Shown here: one piece after another, positions 9,317-17,687 of the stretch
Numbering within the stretch: the first letter of the stretch is position 1
Layout: each line of letters opens with the position of its first letter
Assembly (NCBI GenBank): GCA_026984935.1
Contig: JALSRD010000064.1
Coordinates: 1-51,609, forward strand
DNA: 51,609 nt
Source of the DNA: Desulfobacterales bacterium
Lineage (GTDB): Bacteria; Desulfobacterota; Desulfobacteria; Desulfobacterales; JALSRD01
Direction: 5' to 3'
Notes under the pieces: generated by a model
What the model was told of the DNA's origin: nothing
Databases searched by the model: none
Seen by the model: the letters and a program-made list of their open reading frames with translations, nothing else
Made by a program: the position numbers and the translations under genes

Positions 9317-9489
9317 CGACTCCTCCGTAATTTCCGCCAATTTTTGACATTACGCCGTACTTCGCGTCCCCCGGCCGGGCAGTCTTTCACCGGACGCCCA
9401 TTTAAAATCCTGACCGATGAAGCAACATGTCCGTCGAAATCCGTATGCTTCTGTTGCAAGAAGCGTGCAAGTTTGAATTGTTTATTATA

Positions 9490-9604
9490 TTTCATATATT
9501 TTCATCATGTTATAATATGAACAAAAGTATTTCATTTGATTCATATTATGAAAAACAAGTTTCATTTTTCCGGTAGTCGTTTTCATATAAGACCACATTG
9601 TGGT
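9490..9604. promoter_or_regulatory. AT-rich regulatory region with phased TTCAT motifs and palindromes
   Basis: In a gene gap of about 460 bp (9317-9779), TTCAT begins at 9491, 9501, 9531, 9540, 9561 and 9582. The spacing of 10, 30, 9, 21 and 21 places the motifs on one face of the helix. TTCATATTATGAA (9540-9552) and ACCACATTGTGGT (9592-9604) are odd-centre palindromes. The AT content contrasts with the GC-rich surroundings. The minus strand contains TATAAT-like hexamers but no good -35 partner. It probably controls the minus-strand genes below 9316. The remaining part, 9605-9779, holds nothing I can name. Confidence 0.45.
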
Positions 9605-9779
9605 ACTATAAGATGGGCGGCAGCGATGCGGATTTTTTTGCGCCGGTTGTACGAAAAAGGACCAGACATCGGGCGTGAAGCGGCATGCGATGCATGTAAG
9701 AAGTGACAAATTATGTCAGATGTGCTCCAAAATTCGGCGCAAGAAACGCTCCCGCCGCAGGTGCTTTGCGTAAAGCGGA

Positions 9780-10217
9780 TCAGATGAAGGGAAGCGGTTT
9801 GCCGGTTCGATAGGCCAGTGCCTGGCAGGTGGCCATCAGGCGGCCCTCGGCGTCTTTGACTTGAATCGAATAACTGGCAGTCTTCTTCGTCCGGCTCACT
9901 TCCCGGGCTTCGGCCCGCAGGCAGGCTCCGGGATCGGGGCTCGACACATAGGTCACGTTGACATTCAGGGCCACGGCAACCGTGCCATGGGTCTGGCCGG
10001 CGGTCTCGAAAGCTTCGTCGATCAGTGCGAACAGCGCACCGCCGTGTGCACGCCGAAAAAGGTTGTCCATTTTTGCGGGCTCATAAATCATTTCGACAAC
10101 GGCAAACCCCGTGCGCAGTTCAACCAATCGGATGCCCAGCAACCGTGGCAGCGGTTCACGGGTGACCTGGGCTGCAATGGCTTGTCTCAGGTTGGCATCC
10201 ATGCGGGCCAGCTCCAT
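9780..10217 (-). CDS. PaaI-type hotdog-fold thioesterase (145 aa)
   Basis: A single hotdog domain typical of the PaaI/YbdB family of acyl-CoA thioesterases, near the usual length. Visible family features are the N-terminal RLVELRTGFAVVEMIYEP strand pair, RRAHGGALFALIDEAFETA containing the HGG motif and catalytic-region acidic residue, and the later VNVTYVSSPDPGACLRAEA strand. These enzymes hydrolyse acyl- or aryl-CoA thioesters in the cytoplasm. The true start may be the ATG at 10202, which has a better-spaced GGAG. The physiological substrate cannot be read from the sequence. Confidence 0.88.
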   Translation of the reverse strand: MELARMDANLRQAIAAQVTREPLPRLLGIRLVELRTGFAVVEMIYEPAKMDNLFRRAHGGALFALIDEAFETAGQTHGTVAVALNVNVTYVSSPDPGACLRAEAREVSRTKKTASYSIQVKDAEGRLMATCQALAYRTGKPLPFI

Positions 10218-10299
10218 TTTGTCTGAAAATCAGTACGTGCACGTGAAAAGCCTGCTGTACGCATGCGCAGCCGAACCGCAGCTGCATACCACGCATGCG

Positions 10300-10560
10300 T
10301 CAGGAGCGCCTGCCATCATCCGGAATTACCCACAGGATATGCGCTTTGTTCAAAATTACGACGGAGACTTCCTCTCCCGAAACTTTCATGTCGGAGGCAT
10401 TGTACACCACGAGGAAGCCGCTCTGCCCCTTAACCAGCAGATCGCTGATGCGGTCGGCGCGCTCATCGGCGCCTTTCAGGTTGACCTGCCCGGCAATGAT
10501 TGATCCGTCTGAGATTTTTACGATCACATTTCGGCTCTCCACTTTCCTCTCCGTTCCCAT
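10300..10560 (-). CDS. Small beta-rich conserved protein (86 aa), DUF6812-like
   Basis: A short soluble protein with alternating hydrophobic strands (RNVIVKISDGSIIAGQVNL, SGFLVVYNASDM, VSVVILNKAHILWVIPDD), giving a small beta-barrel appearance. It resembles small uncharacterised proteins (DUF6812) of deltaproteobacteria, a recollection I cannot verify. GGGAGGA lies at ideal distance from the ATG. It is transcribed toward the thioesterase gene 82 bp away and may share its transcript. No catalytic residues are apparent. Confidence 0.65.
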   Translation of the reverse strand: MGTERKVESRNVIVKISDGSIIAGQVNLKGADERADRISDLLVKGQSGFLVVYNASDMKVSGEEVSVVILNKAHILWVIPDDGRRS

Positions 10561-10648
10561 GGAAAATTCCTCCCGCCATGTTGAAGCCGCCGGTCATCTG
10601 CAATCCGCGCAGCCAGCCGTACACAAGATCGCACCCGGAAGCCGTCCC

Positions 10649-10678
10649 TTGACACGCAACGTGTCGATCTCCTATACT
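10649..10678 (+). promoter_or_regulatory. Sigma-70-type promoter for the TPR lipoprotein gene
   Basis: TTGACA at 10649-10654 and TATACT at 10673-10678 are separated by 18 bp and followed by a T/A-rich stretch. This is one of the best consensus matches in the window. Transcription would begin near 10685, leaving a leader of about 145 nt before the TTG start at 10832. Confidence 0.65.
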
Positions 10679-10831
10679 TTATATTTATAAAAGTTGGTTG
10701 CACCCCTGCCTTCAGCGTTGCCTATACAACGGATTCGGCACGAAGGCAAATCGGTTGCATGGAATCGCTCCTTGGCCTGTATCGTAACGCCAATTGCAAA
10801 AAAAATCCGGCAACAGGAGAAAAGTGCGGTT

Positions 10832-11251
10832 TTGAAGTCTGTCCCAAGACATCGACTGCGTCAGCATCCGGCTGTCCGTGCCACGGCATGCTGCAGCATG
10901 GTGCTGTTGTGCGTTTCAATCCTGGCCGGCGCCGGCTGCGCCAGAAACAATCTGAGCCGGCAGAAAAAAGCGATTTTTCAGCGGGCCATACGGGAAAATC
11001 CCGGCGATCCTTACGCTTATTACAACCTGGGCATCTGCCATTACAACCTCAAAGAGTACCGCCAAGCATTGGGGGCCTTTAAAAAAGCCCTCGCGCTGGA
11101 CCCGCAAAACGGAGAATTCATATACAGTCTGGGCATCTGCTACCACCAGCTGGGTCGATTCCGGGAAGCCATGGACCAGTATCGCCAGCTCAGGTTCATC
11201 GATGCAAAACTCGCTGACCGCTTATTCAAAAAACTCAACGCCAGTCCCTAA
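10832..11251 (+). CDS. TPR lipoprotein (139 aa)
   Basis: A secreted, lipid-anchored protein with tetratricopeptide repeats. The N-terminus has a basic region (KSVPRHRLRQHPAVR), a hydrophobic core and the lipobox LAGAGC. Two TPR units follow, with consensus-like PYAYYNLGICHYNLKEYRQA and EFIYSLGICYHQLGRFREAM, and a partial third helix pair. I chose TTG at 10832 because CAGGAG lies upstream and the signal peptide is then of normal length. An in-frame ATG at 10694 would add 46 residues ahead of the signal sequence. TPR lipoproteins scaffold envelope complexes; the partner is unknown. Confidence 0.75.
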   Translation: MKSVPRHRLRQHPAVRATACCSMVLLCVSILAGAGCARNNLSRQKKAIFQRAIRENPGDPYAYYNLGICHYNLKEYRQALGAFKKALALDPQNGEFIYSLGICYHQLGRFREAMDQYRQLRFIDAKLADRLFKKLNASP

Positions 11252-11264
11252 GCTTCTTCACACC

Positions 11265-11717
11265 ATGCAGCCTTCAAGCCGCCGCCCTTTCTGGGAGCGC
11301 AGAACATTGGATGAAATGACACCCCGCCAGTGGGAATCCCTGTGTGACGGTTGTGGACGCTGCTGCCTGGAAAAACTCGAAGATACGGCCACCGGCCGTG
11401 TCACTTACACCTGTGTCGCCTGCCGGCTGCTGGACAGTGAGCGCTGCCGCTGCCGGGATTACCGCAACCGGCACCTGCTGATACCCGGCTGCCTGGTGTT
11501 GACGCCTGCGGCGGTCAAAAGGCTGAACTGGCTTCCCCAAAGCTGCGCCTACCGCCGGCTGGCCGAGGGACGACCGCTCGAATGGTGGCATCCGCTGGTA
11601 TGCGGCGATCCTGAAACAGTCCACCGTGCCGGTATGTCCGTCAGGGGTAAGGTGGTGCCCGGACAATATGCCGCACCGGATGCACTCGAAGCCTATGCCA
11701 TCGACGGCATTTTGTAA
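11265..11717 (+). CDS. YcgN/UPF0260-family cysteine-cluster protein (150 aa)
   Basis: Matches the YcgN family closely: FWERRTLDEMT, WESLCDGCGRCCLEKL, VACRLL, CRCRDYRNR, the WLPQSCAYRRLAEG box and WHPLVCG. The clustered cysteines suggest binding of a metal or iron-sulfur centre, as proposed for the Zn/Fe CxxCxxCC superfamily. The biochemical function of the family is not established. The ATG at 11265 follows the lipoprotein stop by 13 bp, and homology begins a few residues later, so I reject the longer in-frame start at 11202 that overlaps the upstream gene. It converges on dnaE2. Confidence 0.88.
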   Translation: MQPSSRRPFWERRTLDEMTPRQWESLCDGCGRCCLEKLEDTATGRVTYTCVACRLLDSERCRCRDYRNRHLLIPGCLVLTPAAVKRLNWLPQSCAYRRLAEGRPLEWWHPLVCGDPETVHRAGMSVRGKVVPGQYAAPDALEAYAIDGIL

Positions 11718-11727
11718 TCAGCATATC

Positions 11728-14700
11728 TCAGGCGGCTTGCATCTGCCGGGGTAACGCCAGCGGTACGGCATCCTCCACCGTCAGCGTCAGTGCCCCCCAG
11801 TCCTGCTCTACCCGGCCACTCAACAGGCAGGGCCGCCCGCAGACAAGACGGTCTCGGCAGCGACGGTAGGCGGCAGGGAAAAAGGTGGTTTCAACCAGGC
11901 CGGTTTCGTCTTCGAAGGTCAAAAACTGCATGGCCTCGCCGCGGCGCGTGCGCACGGCCTTGCCGGTGATCAGCCAGCCGGCAAACCGCACCCGCCGGCC
12001 CACAAAACGTTCCAGCGCAGCGGCTCTGACCGTCCGGCACCGGTCGCGCACCCCGCGGAACAGCACCATGGGATGGTGGTCGCATAAAAATCCGAGGACT
12101 CCGAATTCGCGCCTCAGGCGCCGGAGCGGGTCTTCCTCCGGCAGGCGCGGCGCCGGCGTTTGAGTGTCGAAAAGAGGCTGCTGCCCCTTTGCATGCCGGG
12201 CCTGCCGCCCGCGCATCAAGGTCCACAGCAGCTCGGCCCGGTTCCGGCCGGCGGCCAGGCTGTCCAAAGCGCCGCTCGCAACCAGCGCCCACCCTTCGTC
12301 TGCGGCCGGCCGCACACGCTGCAGCAGGTCGGCAACCCCCCTGTAAGGCTGCCTGCGGCGCTGCGCAACGATGCGCCGGCACGTTTTTTCCGCCAGCCCC
12401 TTAATTGCCATCAGGCCCACCCGCATACGGCGGCCGCGGCCGCGCCAGCAGATATCACTGCGGTTGACGTCCGGCGGCAGAATCGTCAATCCCATGCGCC
12501 GCGCCTCCGAGACGTAGGCAAAGGTACTGTAAAATCCGCCCCGGTTGCTGATCACCGCCGCCATGAATTCAGCCGGATGGTGCACCCTCAGGTAGGCGGC
12601 CTGATACGAAACACGGGCGTAGGAAGCGCTGTGCGGTTTGCAGAAGGAATAGCCCGCAAAACTCATCATCATGTCCCACACCGCGGCAATTTGCGCATGG
12701 CTCAGGCCCCGCGAGCGGGCCCCTTTGACAAAACGGGCGTGCATATCCTGCAGCTGATGGGTGCGGTCTTTTTTCGACAGAATCCTGCGCAGGCCGTCGG
12801 CCTCGGCATGCGAAAAACCGGCCAGGGCCACCGCCGCCCGGGAAACATCCTCCTGGTAGACCATGATGCCGTAAGTTTCGTCCAACACCCCGCAAAGCAG
12901 TGGATGGATGGGCTGCCAGCGGCCGCCGCGCAGCCGGCGGATGTACTCCCGGATCAATGTGTTGGCCGCCGGCCGGATGATGCTGCTGTGGATCACCAAG
13001 TGTTTGAAGTCACCCACACCGGTCTTTTTCTGCAGCAGGCGCATGGCCGGGCTCTCGATATAAAAGCACCCCATGGTCTGTCCCCGGGACACGGCCGCCC
13101 GGGTGGCCGGATCATCTTCCGGCTGCCAGCGGTGTTCGTCAAAATCCACGCCGCCGGCGCGTACGCTGCGCAGCGCGTCCCGGATAACGGCCAGGCTGCG
13201 ATTGCCCAGCAGGTCGATTTTCACCAGACCGGCGCTTTCAGCGCCGTTTTTTTCCCACTGGATCACCGGCCGGCCCTTGGGGGCGGTCTCCAGCGGCACA
13301 TAAGTCTCAATGGGATCGGGTGTCATCACCACTCCGCCGGGATGCAGTGAAATACAGCGCGGGGTGCCGACGAGGAGATGCGCCAGATGCAGAATTTCAT
13401 GCCAGGGCGGGAGTAGATGGCACCTGTTGGATGCCGGCTTTCGTTCCCGTACGCCCGGCTTGGCCGGGTCCACCGATGCGTTTTGCCAATATACCGGCAG
13501 GCGGCGGGTGACGCGTCTGATCTCCGCATCACCTATCCCATACACGCGGGCGGTTTCGCGCACGGCCATGCGGGGCTGGAAACACACGTGGTTGGCCACC
13601 ATGGCCGCGTGGCCGGCGTACTGCCGCAGCACACGCTGCAGCAGCGCATCGCGCTCGTCCCAGGCAAAGTCGATGTCGATGTCCGGCGGATCCGTGCGCC
13701 CCGGGTTCAAAAAGCGTTCGAAGTAGAGGTTATGCTTCAGCGGGCAGACATTGGTGATCCCCAGGCAATAGGCCACCAGCGAGGCGGCCCCGGAACCGCG
13801 GCCGCAGATGCGCGGACTGCGGCGCACGATATCGTGCACAATGAGAAAATAGGCACTGAAGCCCATGCGGATGATCACGCGCAGCTCCCGTTCGAGCCGT
13901 GCGGCCACAGCCGCACCCGGTTTGTCTCCGTACCGCCGGCAGGCCCCCCGAAAGGCGGCCCGGCGCAGCAATTCCGCGGCCTCGGCAGCAGTCCTGCCCG
14001 GCAGCGACGGCATCACCAGACCGAAGCGCGGCCCCGTGAAATCCAGCCGTGCGGCGATCTGCCGAGAGGCCCGCAGGGCCTGGGGGCAGACGGCGAACCG
14101 GCGCCGGTAAACGGCCGGTGCGGCCAGCCAGGCATCCGGCGGAGCTGTCTGCGACAAGTCCAGGCGGGACAGCGTACACTTCCGGCCAATCGCCCGCAGC
14201 AGGCGGTGCCGTTGGAAATCGTCCGCATCGAGGAAAAAACTGCCCGGCGTGGCCACCAGCGGCACACCGGCCCTGCGCGCCGCACGGCAGAGCGGATGGC
14301 CGGCTGCCAGCGGCCGCCGCGGCATGGCGGCCGCCACAGCGACCCCGGCAGCATGCCAGTACTGCAGCAAAGCGGGGTCGTCGGCCAATACCACCAGCCC
14401 GGCGGCATGGGTGGCCACGGATTCCTGCAGGTCAAAGGCCGGGTCCGTGTGGCGCCGGCTGAGCAGACGGCACAAGTTGCGGTAGCCGTCGGTGTTTTCC
14501 ACCAGGCACACGGCCCGTGCCGGACTGCCCAGATCCGTCACCTCGGCACCCACGATGGGGCGTAGGCCCTCACGTCGGCAGGCCGCCAGAAAACCCCACA
14601 GTCCGTAAAGGTTGTCGGTATCGGTCAACGCCAGAGAGCGGTAACCCAGGCGCCGGGCGCGACGGCAGATCTGCTCCACCGCCGCCGTGCCCCGCATGAG

Positions 14701-14733
14701 GGAATAATGGGATCGCAGGGTCAATGGGACCAC
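11728..14733 (-). CDS. dnaE2: Error-prone DNA polymerase III alpha-like subunit, DnaE2/ImuC (1001 aa)
   Basis: A C-family polymerase of the DnaE2 (ImuC) type used for SOS-induced translesion synthesis. It starts with a PHP domain (LALTDTDNLYG), has the palm catalytic motif PDIDIDF near residue 350, the fingers and beta-binding regions, helix-hairpin-helix repeats near 780-830, and a C-terminal OB domain (VRFAGWLITGK to about 990). It is slightly shorter than typical DnaE2 (about 1050-1080). The first PHP metal-binding His-x-His reads RSH, so that exonuclease-like site looks degenerate. The start is GTG with GAGGAAGG upstream. It is last in the lexA-DUF72-imuB-dnaE2 array and is presumably under LexA control. 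Confidence 0.93.
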   Translation of the reverse strand: MVPLTLRSHYSLMRGTAAVEQICRRARRLGYRSLALTDTDNLYGLWGFLAACRREGLRPIVGAEVTDLGSPARAVCLVENTDGYRNLCRLLSRRHTDPAFDLQESVATHAAGLVVLADDPALLQYWHAAGVAVAAAMPRRPLAAGHPLCRAARRAGVPLVATPGSFFLDADDFQRHRLLRAIGRKCTLSRLDLSQTAPPDAWLAAPAVYRRRFAVCPQALRASRQIAARLDFTGPRFGLVMPSLPGRTAAEAAELLRRAAFRGACRRYGDKPGAAVAARLERELRVIIRMGFSAYFLIVHDIVRRSPRICGRGSGAASLVAYCLGITNVCPLKHNLYFERFLNPGRTDPPDIDIDFAWDERDALLQRVLRQYAGHAAMVANHVCFQPRMAVRETARVYGIGDAEIRRVTRRLPVYWQNASVDPAKPGVRERKPASNRCHLLPPWHEILHLAHLLVGTPRCISLHPGGVVMTPDPIETYVPLETAPKGRPVIQWEKNGAESAGLVKIDLLGNRSLAVIRDALRSVRAGGVDFDEHRWQPEDDPATRAAVSRGQTMGCFYIESPAMRLLQKKTGVGDFKHLVIHSSIIRPAANTLIREYIRRLRGGRWQPIHPLLCGVLDETYGIMVYQEDVSRAAVALAGFSHAEADGLRRILSKKDRTHQLQDMHARFVKGARSRGLSHAQIAAVWDMMMSFAGYSFCKPHSASYARVSYQAAYLRVHHPAEFMAAVISNRGGFYSTFAYVSEARRMGLTILPPDVNRSDICWRGRGRRMRVGLMAIKGLAEKTCRRIVAQRRRQPYRGVADLLQRVRPAADEGWALVASGALDSLAAGRNRAELLWTLMRGRQARHAKGQQPLFDTQTPAPRLPEEDPLRRLRREFGVLGFLCDHHPMVLFRGVRDRCRTVRAAALERFVGRRVRFAGWLITGKAVRTRRGEAMQFLTFEDETGLVETTFFPAAYRRCRDRLVCGRPCLLSGRVEQDWGALTLTVEDAVPLALPRQMQAA

Positions 14734-14789
14734 GGGGCCTTCCTCTTTCTAATACCGGCAGGGCCGGCAGGTGGTATGCGGCACGCCGG

Positions 14790-16019
14790 TTAAGCCGGGA
14801 CACCCGGCAACAGCGGCACAGCACATTGTCCCGCCGCGGGCAAATCCTTAAGGGCCAGCACACGGCCCACGTCAATGGCCTGCCGGCCGAAACGCTCACG
14901 GATGCGGTCAACAGCGGCTGACAGGCGATAGTGTTTGCGGTTCGGGTAATGCCGGCCGGCGAACAGATCCAGCTGTGCCGTCGGGAAAACCAGCCGCTCA
15001 CAGTAAAACCCCAGGTGCCGTATGCGCACCCGCCGGGTCCAGACCCGCTGCAGGGCCCTGCAGGCGATTTCGAAAAGCGACCGGTCGTCGGACGTGGCGC
15101 CGGGTGCTGTGGCGTGGCCGGTACGCCGCCGGCCATCGGAGTAGTCGATGGTGATGCGGAGGCGGCGGGCCGCCAACCGCTGCCGGCGCAGCTGCCAACC
15201 GGCCTGTTCCGCCAGGGCATATAAGGCGCTTTCGACCACGACGGCATCGTTGCTGTCGTTTCCGAAATGCCAGTGGGCCGTGACGGTCGGTGAAGCACTG
15301 CCGGCAGGCCGCACCGGCGAGGGGTCGATGCCGCGCAGCACATCGTGGACCAAAGCCGCCCGACTTCCGAAAAGAGCGCCCAACTGCTCCCGGCTCAGGG
15401 AAGCAGCCTGCCGCACGAACGCCAGGTTCAACGCATCCAGCATGGCCAGATCCCTGTTTTCGATGCCCGGAAGCAGGCGCAGGGGCAGCGGCGCCAGGAA
15501 GGCGGCCTCTTCGCCCGCACCCACGATGCATTCACCGCGGGGCTTGACCAGGCGCGTGGCCACCTTGGCCATGAGCTTGCTGGATGCCACCGACCAGGCG
15601 GGCTCGAATCCGAGATCGGCCCGGATGCGCCGTTCCAGCCGCCAGGCCACATCCATCGCCGGTCCCAGAAGACGGCCGGTACCGGTGACGTCAACGAACA
15701 GATGCCCGTCCGCATCACCACACTCCACACGCGGCGAGCAGGCAAGCGCCGGCTGCAGCAGCGCCTGCATGGCCTGTTCGTAGCGTTCCATGCGCGGCGG
15801 GCGCAGGCGGGCATCCGGGCAGCGGCGTAGGGCCCGGCGCACGGCCATGCCTTTGCGCACGCCGCACTGGAAAGCCGTTTCGTTCATGTCGTAGACCACG
15901 GCCCGCGCCGCGCCGCCGGGCGCAATGATCAGCGGTCGGCCGGCCAGCCGGCGGTCCAGCAGGCACTCCACGGCCGCGGCGAAGTCAGCCACATCCAGGT
16001 GGATGATCGTACGCTCCAC
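14790..16019 (-). CDS. imuB: ImuB-like catalytically inactive Y-family polymerase homologue (about 409 aa)
   Basis: The protein has the Y-family palm start (IIHLDVADFAAAVE) and fingers (VRKGMAVRRALRRCPDARL). Where active polymerases have the catalytic Asp-Glu pair before the YLDVT-type strand, this one has ADGHLFVDVTG, so both acidic residues are replaced. That is the hallmark of ImuB, the non-catalytic adaptor of the DnaE2 mutasome. Near residue 350 it carries QLDLF, a textbook beta-clamp-binding pentapeptide. I prefer the GTG at 16019 because GAGGTG precedes it; GTG at 16031 is also possible and would overlap the DUF72 stop. An ordinary Pol IV is unlikely. Confidence 0.85.
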   Translation of the reverse strand: MERTIIHLDVADFAAAVECLLDRRLAGRPLIIAPGGAARAVVYDMNETAFQCGVRKGMAVRRALRRCPDARLRPPRMERYEQAMQALLQPALACSPRVECGDADGHLFVDVTGTGRLLGPAMDVAWRLERRIRADLGFEPAWSVASSKLMAKVATRLVKPRGECIVGAGEEAAFLAPLPLRLLPGIENRDLAMLDALNLAFVRQAASLSREQLGALFGSRAALVHDVLRGIDPSPVRPAGSASPTVTAHWHFGNDSNDAVVVESALYALAEQAGWQLRRQRLAARRLRITIDYSDGRRRTGHATAPGATSDDRSLFEIACRALQRVWTRRVRIRHLGFYCERLVFPTAQLDLFAGRHYPNRKHYRLSAAVDRIRERFGRQAIDVGRVLALKDLPAAGQCAVPLLPGVPA

Positions 16020-16027
16020 GGCACACC

Positions 16028-16864
16028 TCACGCGATTTTACCGGATGCCAGGTGCTTCATCAGCCGACGGGCATTTTTGGGTGCCTGAGCCCGTACGTGG
16101 TTGTTGAAAAAAATCACCCCACTGCGGGCGCGGGCGGCCATTTCGGCAATGGGCCCCTGCGCCCAACGGCACAGTTCCGCATCGTGGTAGTCGTAATCAA
16201 ACTGTTTCTGCATATCACCCGAACGCCAGCCCGCGGCATTGCGGCCGTGAAAGCGGACGTAGAACAGGTCCGGATTGGTGACGACCGCAAGCTGCGGAAA
16301 AAGCCCGGGCAGTGCCGGTTCGTCCACGCACACCAGGGTCGTCCGGCGGCGTTCGAGCTCGGCAAAGACCCGTTCGGCCGCCCACGAGGCATGCCGAAAT
16401 TCCACAGCCAGGGGCAGTCCTTCCAGTGCATCCAGCAGCAGTGCCAGATAACGGCGGTTTTGCGGCCGGCGGTCAAAAAAAGGCGGCAGCTGCACCAGAA
16501 CCGCCTTTAGTTTGCCGGCCTGTTGCAGGGGAGCAATCCCCCGGCGATACTCGGCGGCCGCCGTGCGCCACCGGTCGAAGTCGATCTCGTGGGTCAGGCG
16601 GCGGGTCAGCTTGGCGGTAAAATAAAAATCCGCCGGGCTGCGCGCACAGAGGCGCTCGAGGGCATCGGCCCTGGGCATCTGGTACCAGGTGTAGTTCAAT
16701 TCGACGATGGGAAAGCGCCGTGCGTAAAAGGACAGCATGCGGGTCGAAGGTGTCTGCGGCGGATAGAATCCGGCCGATACCCATTCGGCATACGAATAGC
16801 CGCTGGTACCTACCAGCAGGCGGCAGGATGGTTTCGATGTCGATGCCGGAGGTAAACACTGCAT
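16028..16864 (-). CDS. DUF72 (YecE-like) family protein (278 aa)
   Basis: A clear DUF72 member: LLVGTSGYSYAEW, FYARRFPIVELNYTWY, DFYFTAKLTRRLTHE, LPLAVEFRHASW, and near the end VIFFNNHVRAQAPKNARRL. The family has a TIM-barrel fold without an assigned reaction. It lies 17 bp after lexA and abuts imuB, in the position where other bacteria carry imuA, so a role in DNA repair or in the mutasome is suggested by context alone. The ATG at 16864 follows GGAAG. No RecA-like or ImuA-type sequence is present. Confidence 0.9.
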   Translation of the reverse strand: MQCLPPASTSKPSCRLLVGTSGYSYAEWVSAGFYPPQTPSTRMLSFYARRFPIVELNYTWYQMPRADALERLCARSPADFYFTAKLTRRLTHEIDFDRWRTAAAEYRRGIAPLQQAGKLKAVLVQLPPFFDRRPQNRRYLALLLDALEGLPLAVEFRHASWAAERVFAELERRRTTLVCVDEPALPGLFPQLAVVTNPDLFYVRFHGRNAAGWRSGDMQKQFDYDYHDAELCRWAQGPIAEMAARARSGVIFFNNHVRAQAPKNARRLMKHLASGKIA

Positions 16865-16881
16865 GGCAAACTTCCGCGTGC

Positions 16882-17520
16882 TCAGAGGCGCTGCATGACG
16901 TCCGGGCCGCGCTGAACGCCGATGACCCGCCCCTGGATCAGCACCGCACCCAAATCGTAGTGCATGGGGATGTAGCGGGGGTTTTCCGGCCGCAGCTCGA
17001 TACGACCGCGGTGCAGAAAAAAGCGCTTGACGGTGGCCTCCTCGGCATCGATGAGCGCCACCACGATCTCACCGTCGCGGGCGTACTGGCGCGGTTCGCA
17101 GATCGCCAGGTCGCCGTCCAGGATGCCGGCGCCGGTCATGGAATCGCCCTTGACCCGCAGGGCAAAGAGGTTCTGGCCGCGAAAAAGCGCCGCGTCAAGC
17201 ACCACGCTGCCCTCCCACTGCTGCTGGGCGTACATGGGCAGGCCGGCGGTGATGCGGCCAACCACCGGGATCTCACGCCAACGCTGCAGCCCCGCAGTCT
17301 GAAAATCGCGGTTCAACAAATGCACCGTGCGGCTGTACCGGCCCTGGCGCTTGACAAAGCCCTTGTCTTCCAGGGTGCGCAAGAGCTGGGCCACGGCCGC
17401 ATGGCTGATCCCCAGGTCCCGGGCGGCCTGCCGCAGGCTGGGTGTGCGGCCCCGCTGCCGCACCACGTTTTGCAGGTAAGCGAGAAAACGTTCCTGTCTG
17501 GGAGTCAATACCGGCTGCAC
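16882..17520 (-). CDS. lexA: LexA SOS repressor (212 aa)
   Basis: A full-length LexA. Winged-helix DNA-binding domain at 1-70 (LTPRQERFLAYL, LGISHAAVAQLLRTLEDKGF), then the self-cleavage site Ala92-Gly93 in RITAGLPM, catalytic Ser127 (KGDSMTGAGI) and Lys165 (EATVKRF). On DNA damage RecA filaments stimulate autocleavage and de-repress the regulon. The start is GTG with GGAGG at good distance. Its gene heads the mutagenesis cassette, so the repressor probably controls itself and the polymerase genes downstream. An inverted repeat over a TATAAG hexamer upstream is the best operator candidate. The recognition helix differs from that of E. coli, so the operator is not expected to be the CTG-N10-CAG box. 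Confidence 0.95.
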   Translation of the reverse strand: MQPVLTPRQERFLAYLQNVVRQRGRTPSLRQAARDLGISHAAVAQLLRTLEDKGFVKRQGRYSRTVHLLNRDFQTAGLQRWREIPVVGRITAGLPMYAQQQWEGSVVLDAALFRGQNLFALRVKGDSMTGAGILDGDLAICEPRQYARDGEIVVALIDAEEATVKRFFLHRGRIELRPENPRYIPMHYDLGAVLIQGRVIGVQRGPDVMQRL

Positions 17521-17552
17521 GGCCGCCTCCGTGTTTCTTTCCCGGGCTTTAC

Positions 17553-17580
17553 ACCTGAATCTTGCACAGACAATTTTGAA
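17553..17580 (-). repeat. Inverted remnant joining the two ends of the 125-bp repeat
   Basis: Read on the minus strand, this stretch begins with 14 bases (TTCAAAATTGTCTG) identical to those spanning the left boundary of repeat copy 2 at 17678-17691. It ends with GCAAGATTCAGGT, which matches 12 of 13 bases at that repeat's right end (GCAAAATTCAGGT). The 100-odd bases between are missing. It looks like an internally deleted, inverted third copy directly upstream of lexA. Chance similarity of the shorter arm cannot be excluded. Confidence 0.5.
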
Positions 17581-17594
17581 AACTTATAAAATTG
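17571..17594 (-). promoter_or_regulatory. Candidate lexA promoter/operator
   Basis: CAATTTT and AAAATTG form a 7-bp inverted repeat with a 10-bp spacer. On the minus strand the spacer and arm contain TATAAG, a good -10 hexamer, about 65 bp before the lexA GTG. A repressor bound here would occlude the promoter, fitting LexA autoregulation. No clear -35 is seen at 17 bp. The motif differs from published LexA boxes I know, so the assignment is tentative. Confidence 0.35.
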
Positions 17595-17687
17595 CAATGT
17601 TATCTCATGGTTGTCTATGAATGAAGCGCGATATTTTTTTAGCGTCATTGGTATGTTCGGAAACCTTCCATTTTGACTTCAAAATTG

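Noticed and set aside
9289-9709. Two minus-strand frames of 68 and 74 codons in the AT-rich region
   Set aside because: One overlaps the better-supported 59-aa gene; the other is translated AT-rich regulatory DNA. Neither has a ribosome-binding site.
12160-14565. Long open frames on the plus strand opposite dnaE2 (about 380-400 codons each)
   Set aside because: GC-rich antisense frames over a clear polymerase gene; the products are Arg/Pro/Ala-rich with no motif.
14790-16031. Active DNA polymerase IV
   Set aside because: The catalytic Asp-Glu pair is replaced and the gene lies in a dnaE2 cassette, so ImuB is the better call.
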